64,000 nucleotides of DNA, taken from the NCBI GenBank assembly GCA_003170415.1, contig PMZJ01000023.1:42561-106560 (forward strand). The letters are read 5' to 3'. Below, piece by piece: positions 18,910 through 27,124 of the stretch (the stretch's first letter is position 1; every line of letters begins with the position of its first letter). The DNA is from Phycisphaerales bacterium (lineage in GTDB: Bacteria > Planctomycetota > Phycisphaerae > Sedimentisphaerales > Anaerobacaceae). The notes below the pieces were generated by a model. That model ran no database searches and was not told the DNA's origin. It saw only the letters and a program-made list of their open reading frames with translations. Made by a program: the position numbers and the translations under genes.

Positions 18910-19221
18910 ATGATAGAGCTTGTGGAAAAACAAAGAGGTCGGCTGGACGAGTTGTGCAGGAACTACCGCGTTAAGCGATTAGAGTTGTTCGGTTCGGCTA
19001 TTGACCCTGCTCGATTCGAACAGGGCACAAGCGACCTTGATTTCATTGTCGAATTTCAGCCGATGTCTCCGGGGGGGCACGCAAAAGCATATCTATCCCT
19101 TCTTGAACAACTTCAGGACCTGTTCGGGCTAAGCATTGACCTTATTGAGATTAAGGCCGTGGACAACCCTTACCTGCTTGAATCCATCAACGAGACGCGG
19201 AGCACTATTTATGCGGCGTGA
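18910..19221 (+). CDS. mntA: MntA-type nucleotidyltransferase antitoxin
   Basis: A minimal nucleotidyltransferase that, in studied MntA-HepT pairs, adds AMP to the toxin and silences it. The 103-residue form from the ATG at 18910 opens MIELVEKQ; an upstream ATG at 18892 would add six residues. It has LFGSA followed by TSDLDFIVEF (the GS...DxD catalytic core) and a third acidic position in SIDLIEIKA. It overlaps the HEPN gene by 11 bases. The pair lies against the direction of the surrounding ribosomal genes, consistent with an insertion. Confidence 0.88.
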   Translation: MIELVEKQRGRLDELCRNYRVKRLELFGSAIDPARFEQGTSDLDFIVEFQPMSPGGHAKAYLSLLEQLQDLFGLSIDLIEIKAVDNPYLLESINETRSTIYAA

Positions 19222-19543
19222 GGTGGATAAGTATTTTTACGATGTCATCAAGGCCTGCGACGCCATTCGTCAGTTTACAATGGATAAAACGCTCAGGGAT
19301 TACCAAAGTAATTTGATGTTGCGAAGCGCAGTCGAACGACAGTTGATGATTATCGGGGAGGCACTTAATCAGGCCGTTCATCTTCAGCCGGAATTATCCG
19401 AGCAAATAAGCGAAGTTCGTGAAATCGTGAACCTTCGTAACGTCATTGTACACGGCTATGCGGTGGTAGAAAATGAAACCATCTGGGGAATCGTTACAGA
19501 CGAAGTACCCGCTCTTGCTAAGCAAGTCAACAAACTTCTTTGA
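19211..19543 (+). CDS. hepT: HepT-type HEPN toxin (DUF86)
   Basis: An all-helical HEPN ribonuclease of 110 residues. The start at 19211 (MRREVDKYFYDV) fits the family. It contains LRSAVERQLMIIGEAL and the catalytic RNVIVHGY, matching the R-x4-H-x-Y motif whose tyrosine is AMPylated by MntA in studied pairs. It is translationally coupled to mntA by overlap. Its last codons lie in the first copy of a 15-bp duplication. Confidence 0.9.
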   Translation: MRREVDKYFYDVIKACDAIRQFTMDKTLRDYQSNLMLRSAVERQLMIIGEALNQAVHLQPELSEQISEVREIVNLRNVIVHGYAVVENETIWGIVTDEVPALAKQVNKLL

Positions 19544-19592
19544 AAGTGATGGGATAGCCAGGGAACATGGTATCCCTCTTCTTTGAAAGTGA
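19535..19592. repeat. 15-bp direct repeat around a 28-base palindromic insert
   Basis: CTTCTTTGAAAGTGA occurs at 19535-19549 and 19578-19592. The 28 bases between contain GGGATA...TATCCC arms. This looks like a small element that duplicated its target at the hepT stop codon. Confidence 0.6.
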
Positions 19593-19616
19593 AACCCAAA
19601 AATTTGCTTCCGGCCG

Positions 19617-20024
19617 TTATTTGGTTTCGGTTTTGGGTTTTTCTGCGGCCGGTGCTGCTTCGCCCGCAGCCGGCTTTTCTTCGGTCTTGCGTTCTGATTT
19701 CATGAACGGCAATCCCGCCGCCCTTGCCCGTTTTCTCGCCAGTGCCCGACGGGTCTTCTTTTCAGCCGCGTATTTATGCTTGATACCCTTGCGGAGCAGT
19801 ATCTCTGATACCGAGTCCGAAGGTATCGCGCCTTTATCGAGCCAGTACTTGGCTCGTTCAATATCCAGAACAAGTTCCTTTTCGGCGTTCTTTTCGAGGG
19901 GGTCGTAATACCCCAGTTTCTCGACAATTCTGCCGTCGCGGGGCGTGTGTGTATCAATCACGTTTATCCTGAAAAACGGCCTGTGCCGCCTTCCATGCCG
20001 CGACATCCTGATTTTTACTGACAT
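19617..20024 (-). CDS. rpsP: Small ribosomal subunit protein bS16 with long tail
   Basis: 30S assembly protein. Residues 1-80 are the conserved domain (VKIRMSRHGRRHRPFFRINVID, PRDGRIVEKLGYYDPL, YWLDKGAIPSDSV). Residues ~85-135 are a basic, then Ala/Pro/Glu/Lys-rich extension; such tails on bS16 occur in planctomycetes and others. AAAGGAGAAG precedes the ATG. It has its own promoter and a leader of about 80 bases. Confidence 0.96.
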   Translation of the reverse strand: MSVKIRMSRHGRRHRPFFRINVIDTHTPRDGRIVEKLGYYDPLEKNAEKELVLDIERAKYWLDKGAIPSDSVSEILLRKGIKHKYAAEKKTRRALARKRARAAGLPFMKSERKTEEKPAAGEAAPAAEKPKTETK

Positions 20025-20112
20025 AATCTTCTCCTTTTAACTACGCCTATAATCAATTCCCGCTTTGGCCATACAAATTGACCGCGGGACACGTTAGCCG
20101 GTAAAGTCCAAA

Positions 20113-20141
20113 AGTATAGCAGAAACCGCCCCGAATGACAA
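20113..20141 (-). promoter_or_regulatory. Sigma70-type promoter of rpsP
   Basis: On the minus strand TTGTCA (20141-20136) and TATACT (20118-20113), 17-base spacer. Confidence 0.65.
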
Positions 20142-20165
20142 TGCCATTTTTCTGCTATTTGGGGG

Positions 20166-20609
20166 CTATTTGATATCCATCGCGTTCATTTTTCGCAGTT
20201 CCCTTTGTTCGTATTGCTGTTTGATTGAGCGAAATAGGCCCGCGGGCAAAACTGAGCAAAGTAAACCCAGAAGCAGCAGCGGATAATAAACAGCGTACGG
20301 CTGAGAAAAGGCAAGTGCCGCCAACCCGACCGCAAGCGATGCTATGCCAAATACGAGCATCGCGCCAAGCAAGGACAGGCATACTTTTCGAGCAATCCCG
20401 GTGCCAGCCAGGGTTCCTATGGCAGCCCCCGTAAGGCCAACGACTAAGCCGGCTATGCCGCCAACCAACCCGCTCATCCGGTCAGTCCACCAGGCATTGG
20501 TGTTGCTTTGCTTGTTAAGTTGAGGCGTAGGGCCATCGAGAGATTTTTCAACTGCAAAAGCGGTTTGAATGAGAATTATCAGGCCAAGAATTAGTGTTAC
20601 GCGTCTCAT
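20166..20609 (-). CDS. Small membrane protein paired with the DUF2089 gene
   Basis: Not recognised. A 147-residue protein with an N-terminal hydrophobic segment or signal (RRVTLILGLIILIQTAFA), a polar stretch, then three more hydrophobic segments rich in glycine and alanine (about 48-70, 74-98, 105-125) and a charged cytoplasmic-looking tail. Its ATG overlaps the stop of the upstream regulator gene (ATGA), so the pair is translationally coupled and probably works together. It precedes rpsP without being needed for it, since rpsP has its own promoter. Confidence 0.7.
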   Translation of the reverse strand: MRRVTLILGLIILIQTAFAVEKSLDGPTPQLNKQSNTNAWWTDRMSGLVGGIAGLVVGLTGAAIGTLAGTGIARKVCLSLLGAMLVFGIASLAVGLAALAFSQPYAVYYPLLLLGLLCSVLPAGLFRSIKQQYEQRELRKMNAMDIK

Positions 20610-20914
20610 TTTTGGGTCTCCATTTCTTTCTTGTGGGTTTCAAGGAGGGTATTGAACGTTGTAATATCGATTTTGCCTTCTGCGTAGAATGAGCGGATAA
20701 GCAACTCGAATTTGCTTGCTTTTTCAAAAGCGTCAAAAACCTTGATTTTTTCAATCAGCCGGTCTAACCGCAGTCGCACCGTTGGGTAACTGATGTCGTA
20801 TATCCCGGCCAGTTCTTTTAATGAGCCGGAGGCGAGAATAAACCTTTTGATGAATCCGATGTCTTCTTCCGTCAAAAGTTGCATCCAATTGCCTTCCTGT
20901 TTTTCCTGTGTCAT
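20606..20914 (-). CDS. DUF2089 family helix-turn-helix protein
   Basis: A 102-residue likely DNA-binding regulator. LTEEDIGFIKRFILASGSLKELAGIYDISYPTVRLRLDRLIEKI is the signature of DUF2089: a helix-turn-helix spanning about residues 30-55. There are no zinc-finger cysteines at the N-terminus, unlike longer family members. It heads a two-gene unit with the membrane protein, driven by a good promoter and a GAAAGG ribosome site. Confidence 0.83.
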   Translation of the reverse strand: MTQEKQEGNWMQLLTEEDIGFIKRFILASGSLKELAGIYDISYPTVRLRLDRLIEKIKVFDAFEKASKFELLIRSFYAEGKIDITTFNTLLETHKKEMETQK

Positions 20915-20950
20915 AGTCGAAACCTTTCACTAATATTCAACTAAATATCA

Positions 20951-20978
20951 AATATAACATTAACATTATTAAAGTCAA
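20951..20978 (-). promoter_or_regulatory. Sigma70-type promoter of the DUF2089 pair
   Basis: On the minus strand TTGACT (20978-20973) and TATATT (20956-20951), 16-base spacer, in an AT-rich stretch. The predicted leader is about 30 bases. Confidence 0.65.
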
Positions 20979-21051
20979 GCTTAATTTTATTTATTTTTAG
21001 GAAAATCTCCCTCTGAGGACCTGTGGTCAGAATAGGTTAGAAAATGGCCTA

Positions 21052-21291
21052 TTATCTTCGTTTTACATGCAGGGCGTAGCCATTTATGAAAATGGCGAAC
21101 AGGGCGGGGTCAACCTTCGCGTCGTCGGCGATTTTACGCACCTGGTCATCGATAAGATTCGCGGCTTTTACCTTCTCGTCAGGGGTCATAATCGCTACCG
21201 CCCGGCGTAATTGTTCCAGCTCCTCCGCCGTTGGGCTTGCCAACATACCAAGCTCGCTTATCCCTTCGTTATCTTTGAACTGCTCGCGCAC
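21052..21291 (-). CDS. Small uncharacterised protein downstream of ffh
   Basis: Not recognised. From the first usable start (GTG at 21291) it is 79 residues, acidic at first and basic at the end (LHVKRR), predicted helical. The reading frame stays open and protein-like for about 25 codons upstream (ISITQYLDKLAQFVGNEYGRI), where no ATG, GTG or TTG exists, and runs into the last codons of ffh in the -1 frame. The true protein is therefore probably longer, made from a non-standard start or by frameshift from ffh. Confidence 0.6.
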   Translation of the reverse strand: MREQFKDNEGISELGMLASPTAEELEQLRRAVAIMTPDEKVKAANLIDDQVRKIADDAKVDPALFAIFINGYALHVKRR

Positions 21292-21362
21292 GATTCGGCC
21301 GTATTCGTTGCCTACAAATTGCGCCAGCTTGTCAAGATACTGGGTGATTGAGATGTTTTGGG

Positions 21363-22808
21363 TTACCGCCGTATTTTTTTGCCTCTGCGGATTATGACTT
21401 GTTTTCTTCTGGAGCGTTGTTTGATTTTTTTGCCCGATGCCATCGCCGCGCTCATCGATTCGAGATTAAAGCCGCCCGAAAACAGCGCCTTTAAGCCCGC
21501 CATTTTCCCTCCCGACAGCGACTTGAGCATATCCCTGCTTCGCACAAACTGTTTTACCAGTCCGGATACGTCGTGCGGCTGTGCCCCTGAGCCGGCGGCA
21601 ATCCTCCTGCGTCTCGACGAGTCAATAACGTCCGGGTCCTGGCGTTCCTGGAGTGTCATCGAATAAACTATCCCCTCCATCTTCTTTAGTTCATTCTCGT
21701 CGAAATCCATATCGCCCAGTTCCGAAGCGCCGGGCATCATCTTCATCAGGTCCTTCATTCCCCCCATTTTTTTGACTGTCTGCATTTGCTTGAGGAAATC
21801 ATCGAACCCAAAACTCCCCTTGGCCATTTTTTCCTGCAGTTTCACGGCCTCTTCCGCGTCAAACTGCTCGTGTGCCCTCTCGACGAGCGTAACAATGTCA
21901 CCCATACCCAGGATTCTGCTTGCCATCCGGTCGGGGTGGAATTCTTCGAGCTTATCGAGCTTTTCGCCTACGCCGATGAATTTTATGGGTTTGCCGGTTA
22001 CTGCCTTTACGCTAAGCGCCGCTCCGCCTCTGGCGTCGCCGTCTAATTTGGTCAGGATGACGCCGTCTAATTCCAGGCGGGCGTTGAATTCCTTCGCGGA
22101 GTTGACCGCGTCCTGTCCGGTCATCGAATCGCATACAAGGTATATCTGGTGCGGCTGGACCGCTTTTGCGACGTCGCTTATCTGCGTCATCATTTCTTCG
22201 TCGATGTGCAGCCGACCCGCCGTATCCAAAATTACAACGTCAGCGCCGGTTGTTTTAGCGTGTTGAATAGCGTTCTTCGCAACTTTCACCGCGTCTGTGC
22301 TTTGCTCGCTGTAAACCGGGATATTCAACTGCTGGCCAAGGGTGACCAACTGGTCGATAGCAGCCGGCCTTTGCAGGTCGTCGGCAACAAGCATCGGCTT
22401 CTTGCCTTTATCCATAATGTATTTGGCCAGCTTCGCGGCGGTGGTCGTTTTGCCGCAGCCCTGCAACCCTGCCAAAAGTATCAGCGTCGGTCCGGGCGAG
22501 ACGTAATAAATCTGCGTATCCACAGGCCCCATCAGTTTGGTCAGCTCATCGTTGACTATCTTGACGAAAACCTGTCCGGGATGCAGCGATTTGATTACCT
22601 CCGCTCCGATGGCCGCCTGGGTAACGTCCTTGCAGAATTGCTTGACCACCTGATAGTTGACGTCCGCTTCAAGCAGCGCCTTGCGAACGTCGCGCACCGC
22701 GTCCGAAACGTTGGCCTCGGTAATTCTTCCTCTGCCCGACAGCGACCGAAACACTGAACCGAATTTTTGCGTCAATGCGTCAAACATCAAATATCGATTA
22801 TCGCTCAT
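21363..22808 (-). CDS. ffh: Signal recognition particle GTPase Ffh
   Basis: Binds signal sequences and SRP RNA and delivers nascent membrane proteins to FtsY. It contains the N domain (1-95), then the G domain with GLQGCGKTTTAAKL (113-126), DTAGR and TKLDGDARGGAAL. The methionine-rich M domain carries GDFDFNEN-like and SRRRRIAAGSG, where RRRRIAAGSG is the RNA-binding motif. 481 residues is slightly long, with a very basic end. An alternative start is MFDALTQKF at 22787. Seven A's lie four codons before the stop. SRP RNA was not seen. Confidence 0.97.
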   Translation of the reverse strand: MSDNRYLMFDALTQKFGSVFRSLSGRGRITEANVSDAVRDVRKALLEADVNYQVVKQFCKDVTQAAIGAEVIKSLHPGQVFVKIVNDELTKLMGPVDTQIYYVSPGPTLILLAGLQGCGKTTTAAKLAKYIMDKGKKPMLVADDLQRPAAIDQLVTLGQQLNIPVYSEQSTDAVKVAKNAIQHAKTTGADVVILDTAGRLHIDEEMMTQISDVAKAVQPHQIYLVCDSMTGQDAVNSAKEFNARLELDGVILTKLDGDARGGAALSVKAVTGKPIKFIGVGEKLDKLEEFHPDRMASRILGMGDIVTLVERAHEQFDAEEAVKLQEKMAKGSFGFDDFLKQMQTVKKMGGMKDLMKMMPGASELGDMDFDENELKKMEGIVYSMTLQERQDPDVIDSSRRRRIAAGSGAQPHDVSGLVKQFVRSRDMLKSLSGGKMAGLKALFSGGFNLESMSAAMASGKKIKQRSRRKQVIIRRGKKIRR

Positions 22809-22938
22809 AAATCGCGAATTGTCAATTTGTTCGCAAAGTTAGGTCACGGGTTGAGACGGGGGGATATGTCAATGGGCTATAAGCCGGTCTGTGTGATGCC
22901 TTGCACACTTATCAAATCCCTATTATCATATTTCCCAG

Positions 22939-24456
22939 ATGACTAAGTCACCGCATATAAAACAAAGGAACAAACGCTCATTGGCTACGGTCGGCGGCGG
23001 TATTAAGTCCGCTGACGATATCCCGGTCTTATTCCGGTATGAACGTCTTATTATCATCGTGCTTTGCCTTGTTGCTGCTGTTCGCGTTTTTATCTTCTCT
23101 GCGGCATTCCCATTCTTCAACAACGTTGACGAACGTGCGCATTTTGATATGGTCTTGAAATACTCCAGAGGGCATCTGCCTGCCGCGCCGCTGGAATACG
23201 GCGACCCTGTGGCTGCTGAAATCATCGCAAATTCGGAGACGGGTGAGTTCATGGATATCCATGTTGACAAATCCCCCGACATTTTGGCACAGGCCGTTGC
23301 TTACCTGACAAACCGCTACAATCCTGAAACCTGGGGCTGGCCGGCTTACTATTTCCTGGCGGGGCTGTGGTGCCGGTTAGGCGAATCGCTGGCGATAACA
23401 GGCACCGAATTACTTTATTGGATTCGTTTCCTTGACGTTCCTCTCATGGCTGTTTTCGTGTGGCTGTCCTGGCTGTTTTCCCGCAGGTTCTTTCGCGACA
23501 ATTTCCAGGAGCGAATCGCTATTCCTCTTCTCGCCGCGTTTTTCCCGCAGGATGTTTTTTACGCGATTACGAGCGACGTTCTTTCTCCGGTTGTTTTTGC
23601 GGCGGCGTTCTTTATGCTCCTCGAAATTGGTTTGAGCGAAAAATCATGGAAGTACCATTTGTTTGCGGGCCTGCTCGTTGCCGCAACGTTCCTCACCAAG
23701 GCGTCAAATATTACCATCATGCCGCTTGCCGCCCTGGTTATCCTGATTAAAATTATACGCGCATCTCGCCGAAAACAGATTAAGCAATATTTGCCGGCCC
23801 TTATCGCCTTCGCTTTTGCCGCGATTGTTCCCATAGCAATCTGGCTTGGTCGCAATTATATACTCTTCGGTGATGCCGTCGGGTCGGCTGCCTCGATTAA
23901 GTTGCGTACCTGGACGATTAAACCTTTAAGCGAAATGTTTAATCATCCCATCCTTACTCCTTCGGGATTTATTTATTTCATTTGCGAACTGACAAAAACC
24001 TTCTGGCGGGGCGAATTTGTCTGGCATGCCAGGTTAATAGCTTCGGCGTTCATGGACTGGTTTTATGTAATCTCGTCCGGTGTTTTCCTGTTTGCCCTTA
24101 TTCTTAATAAAACCGGGTCCTGTATGTTTCGCCGCGTTGCCCTCGCCGCGGCTTTGTTTGTTTTGGTCTTCTCGGTAATGTTCCTTGCGTTTATGTCAAT
24201 GCGATACGACTTCGGCACTTGCGTTTATCCTTCTGTTGATAAGCCATATTTTACGTCCGGCCGGCTGATTGCGGGTGTTATTCTGCCCTTTCTGTTTCTC
24301 TACGTTGAGGGCCTGCACCGAATCCTCTCCAAATTGCGGTGTGCTTCTTCATTGCTCTTTGTAGTCGGCATTATCGTCGCTGTCATAACCATATCAGAGA
24401 TAGTACTTAGCTGGTCTGTTTTCGCCAGTCCTTATAATTGGTTTCATCTCAAGTGA
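22939..24456 (+). CDS. GT-C type polytopic membrane protein (DUF2142/ArnT-like)
   Basis: A 505-residue integral membrane protein with about ten to twelve hydrophobic segments from residue 33 on. The first periplasmic loop has NNVDERAHFDM, reminiscent of the acidic catalytic motif of GT-C glycosyltransferases and of the DE-AH motif in DUF2142. A polyprenyl-linked sugar transferase is the likely role; donor and acceptor are unknown. It is divergent from ffh, with no clear ribosome site before the ATG. Confidence 0.65.
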   Translation: MTKSPHIKQRNKRSLATVGGGIKSADDIPVLFRYERLIIIVLCLVAAVRVFIFSAAFPFFNNVDERAHFDMVLKYSRGHLPAAPLEYGDPVAAEIIANSETGEFMDIHVDKSPDILAQAVAYLTNRYNPETWGWPAYYFLAGLWCRLGESLAITGTELLYWIRFLDVPLMAVFVWLSWLFSRRFFRDNFQERIAIPLLAAFFPQDVFYAITSDVLSPVVFAAAFFMLLEIGLSEKSWKYHLFAGLLVAATFLTKASNITIMPLAALVILIKIIRASRRKQIKQYLPALIAFAFAAIVPIAIWLGRNYILFGDAVGSAASIKLRTWTIKPLSEMFNHPILTPSGFIYFICELTKTFWRGEFVWHARLIASAFMDWFYVISSGVFLFALILNKTGSCMFRRVALAAALFVLVFSVMFLAFMSMRYDFGTCVYPSVDKPYFTSGRLIAGVILPFLFLYVEGLHRILSKLRCASSLLFVVGIIVAVITISEIVLSWSVFASPYNWFHLK

Positions 24457-24471
24457 AAAACGGGGTATCCT

Positions 24472-24891
24472 GTGGTCGTAACCAAAAGAATCCAGGTCAG
24501 CACAAATGGCAATAGCGAAGTCCTTGATATAACCCCGCAGGCGGTAAAGGCAGTCGCCGAATCGGGCGTGCCGGCAGGGACGGCAACGCTTTTTGTCGTC
24601 GGCTCAACCGCAGCAATCACTACCACCGAATATGAGCCGGGTCTGGCCAAACACGATATAAAAGCCGCCTTTGAAAAAATAGCGCCGCAGAACGCTCGTT
24701 ATGAGCACGAGGAAACCTGGCACGATGACAATGGCCATTCACACGTTCGCGCATCGCTGCTTGGTCCTTCACTGACCGTCCCAATAGTTGATAGCAAACT
24801 CACCCTTGGCACATGGCAGCAAATAGTCCTTATTGACTTCGATACCCGCCCCCGCACCCGCCAGGTCATCTGCCAGATTGTCGGAGAATAA
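24472..24891 (+). CDS. yjbQ: YjbQ family protein (UPF0047, thiamine-phosphate synthase-like)
   Basis: A 139-residue single-domain protein of the UPF0047 family; some members show side activity as thiamine phosphate synthase, physiological role unclear. The signature is present: GVPAGTATLFVVGSTAAITTTEYEPGL, YEHEETWHDDNGHSHVRASLLGPSLTVPI (conserved histidines) and LGTWQQIVLIDFDTRPRTRQV. The start is GTG with a GGGG-rich site. It begins 15 bases after the membrane protein. Confidence 0.92.
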   Translation: MVVTKRIQVSTNGNSEVLDITPQAVKAVAESGVPAGTATLFVVGSTAAITTTEYEPGLAKHDIKAAFEKIAPQNARYEHEETWHDDNGHSHVRASLLGPSLTVPIVDSKLTLGTWQQIVLIDFDTRPRTRQVICQIVGE

Positions 24892-24894
24892 TCG

Positions 24895-25140
24895 GTGTTT
24901 TTCTTGCGGCTGGGAGGCGGGCTCTATAGAGCGGTAATGGGACGGGCTTATCATGCTATGCTAAACGCAGCTATTGCCGCCCTGCTCGACGAAAAGTACC
25001 ATCGGTATTTTAGCCAGGCCTTCAATTCCAGAACCGAACCCGATGACCCTGCATTCACCTCCGCGGACCACAGGCAGGCACAGACAAATCTTCTCAGGGT
25101 TAAGGAATTTGTAGCTGCCTGTCGCATATTATGCGATTGA
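24895..25140 (+). CDS. HEPN-like small protein, possibly a UPF0332 remnant
   Basis: 81 residues from a GTG start, or 67 from the ATG at 24937. The stretch GRAYHAMLNAAIAALLDEKYHRYF resembles the first long helix of UPF0332/HEPN proteins (usually AYYAMFHAA...), and the end (ADHRQAQTNLLRVKEFVAACRILC) resembles their last helix, but the middle is shorter than usual. No partner nucleotidyltransferase is adjacent. It may be a trimmed or decaying member. Confidence 0.45.
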   Translation: MFFLRLGGGLYRAVMGRAYHAMLNAAIAALLDEKYHRYFSQAFNSRTEPDDPAFTSADHRQAQTNLLRVKEFVAACRILCD

Positions 25141-25175
25141 ATGCTGTATCCAGCGGTGTTTGGCCGATAAATCCA

Positions 25176-25204
25176 TTGACGAATTTTAAAAAACGTGTTA
25201 GTAT
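25176..25204 (+). promoter_or_regulatory. Sigma70-type promoter of the FlgI-like gene
   Basis: TTGACG at 25176-25181 and TAGTAT at 25199-25204, 17-base spacer. Confidence 0.5.
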
Positions 25205-25247
25205 TCTGCTTCGGCAGGGATAACCAAAATTGTGCAGGAGTTAGGCC

Positions 25248-26879
25248 TTGTTTATGAAAATTTACCTCAGAAAAGCGTTGTGGTGCGTAACTTTAGCATC
25301 GCTTCTGGCTGCATTCGGTTGCGGCGGCCCCGGCAGGCATGCCGCTAAAAACAAGTCCGCCGCCGACAATAACGGGATAGACGATACCATCGGTATGTAT
25401 GCGGAGATATTCGCTTCCGATGCCATACCCGTAAGCGGCTATGCTTTGGTAGGGGGGCTTAACGGCACGGGTTCCTCTGAATGCCCCACGCAGATTAGGA
25501 CTTACCTCCAAAAATACATCCTTCAGCGCCTCGCCGGCGCCAAAGTTAATGTCGAGGACCTTATCAGCAGCCACGATACCGCTGTTGTAATCGTCGAAGG
25601 TGTGATTCCGCCCGCCGCCTCAAAAAATCAGCGGTTTGACGTCAGGGTTACCGCGTTGCCCGGCACACAAACGACCTCTCTCGAAGGCGGCTGGCTCTAT
25701 GGCGTTGACCTCTTTGAGGCACGCCAGGTCGGCATAAGCATCAAACCTCTCGCCGCCGCCGAAGGCCCTGTATTCACCGATTCCGCAATTTCCGACTCGC
25801 AGGACCCCAGGACCGGCTACGTCTTGGGTGGCGGCACGGTTGTCGAAGAGTACAAAGTCAATCTTGCTCTTCGCCTGCCGGACTACCGCATCGTCAGTCA
25901 AATCCGGAATCGTATAAACGAACGCTTCGGCTACGAAATTGCCGTGGCGCTGGCACCGGGCAGTATCGAGCTGCGAATCCCGACAAAGTATCTGGAAGCA
26001 AAAGGCAGATTCATCCAGCTTGTCAGGGCCACGTACCTTGTGAGTTCGCCCGAGCTTACCGAGAAAAGAATAATGACCCATATAGAGAAGCTCGCGAGCT
26101 CCAAAGATAAAAACGCAAGCGAAATTGCCCTCGAGGCCATAGGCAATGCCGCATTGCCAAAACTTACGGCACTGCTTAATTCCTCCGACCCGGAAATCCG
26201 CCTCCGGGCCGCTCGATGTATGTTCAACCTTGGCGACCAGAAGGGCAGGGAGGCGCTCTGGGGCATTGCCACCGACAAAGAATCTGCCTATCGCCTGGAT
26301 GCGGTTGAAGCCCTGGTCAATACCTCCGCCGGGCAGGACGTCACCTCAATGCTTCAATCGCTTCTGCGAGATGATGATTTGTCCATTCGCCTTATTGCCT
26401 ACGAGAATCTCGTTCGCCTCAAAGATGCCACTGTCTCTCGTAAGCTGATAGCCGACAGCTTCTATCTTGACCAGGTGACCCAGACCGGAAAACCCGCAAT
26501 TCTGGTCTCTCGACGAATCCAGCCCCGCGTCGCACTCCTCGGCTCTCCCATATACTGCCGAAGTAACGTCTTTATTGAGACGTCCGACGGAACTATCACT
26601 ATAAATGTACCTGCGGGGGAAAAATATGCCACGATAATACGCAAACATCCCAGACACCCCGATATAATCATCCAGTTGAAAAGCTCTCTTGACCTTGCCG
26701 ACATCATTGAGACATTGTGCCGGGAGCCGTTAAACCCAACAGCGCAGGGCGGACCGGGACTCGGCGTCCCCTACTCGACTCTCGTTGGACTACTTAGCAA
26801 AATGGTCGATTCCGGCGCCGTCCAGGCCGAATTTTACGCCGGCCCACTCCCAAAACCCCTGCCAAATATAAAGAAATAA
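25248..26879 (+). CDS. FlgI-like lipoprotein with HEAT repeats
   Basis: A 543-residue lipoprotein (signal to AAFGC, about residue 25). The first ~260 residues resemble the flagellar P-ring protein FlgI: GYALVGGLNGTGSSECPTQIRTYL near residue 64, TAVVIVEGVIPPAASKNQRFDVRVTALPGTQTTSLEGGWL, and a second FlgI-like strand region. Residues ~275-400 are HEAT-type helical repeats (DPEIRLRAARCMFNLGD, DDLSIRLIAYENLVRL). No flagellar gene is nearby, so it is probably a P-ring relative used elsewhere in the envelope. The TTG start has AGGAG seven bases before it; ATG 25254 is the alternative. Confidence 0.72.
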   Translation: MFMKIYLRKALWCVTLASLLAAFGCGGPGRHAAKNKSAADNNGIDDTIGMYAEIFASDAIPVSGYALVGGLNGTGSSECPTQIRTYLQKYILQRLAGAKVNVEDLISSHDTAVVIVEGVIPPAASKNQRFDVRVTALPGTQTTSLEGGWLYGVDLFEARQVGISIKPLAAAEGPVFTDSAISDSQDPRTGYVLGGGTVVEEYKVNLALRLPDYRIVSQIRNRINERFGYEIAVALAPGSIELRIPTKYLEAKGRFIQLVRATYLVSSPELTEKRIMTHIEKLASSKDKNASEIALEAIGNAALPKLTALLNSSDPEIRLRAARCMFNLGDQKGREALWGIATDKESAYRLDAVEALVNTSAGQDVTSMLQSLLRDDDLSIRLIAYENLVRLKDATVSRKLIADSFYLDQVTQTGKPAILVSRRIQPRVALLGSPIYCRSNVFIETSDGTITINVPAGEKYATIIRKHPRHPDIIIQLKSSLDLADIIETLCREPLNPTAQGGPGLGVPYSTLVGLLSKMVDSGAVQAEFYAGPLPKPLPNIKK

Positions 26880-27124
26880 CATCTCTTCGACCGATAATGT
26901 TAGAACAAAATGTAAGAACCGAATTGAAGGACTATGACCAAAGGCAGAAAATATCGGGCTAAGTTTGCTTCGCTGGTCTGGTTTTGTAATAATAATAATT
27001 TTGGAATTATAGGACTATACGGTTTTGAGTGTCCTGGTTTTTGCGGCAGAAGTTCGCAAGGGCAGGAGGGTTTCCGATATCCTTTGCTTATACCGGCTTG
27101 TGCCTGAATCTTAAGGATTTATAA

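Noticed and set aside
26934..27107. 57-codon frame before smc with GAAGGA ahead of its ATG
   Set aside because: Composition (four consecutive AAT codons, many Gly/Phe/Cys) is not convincing and no family is recognised; kept only as a weak possibility.
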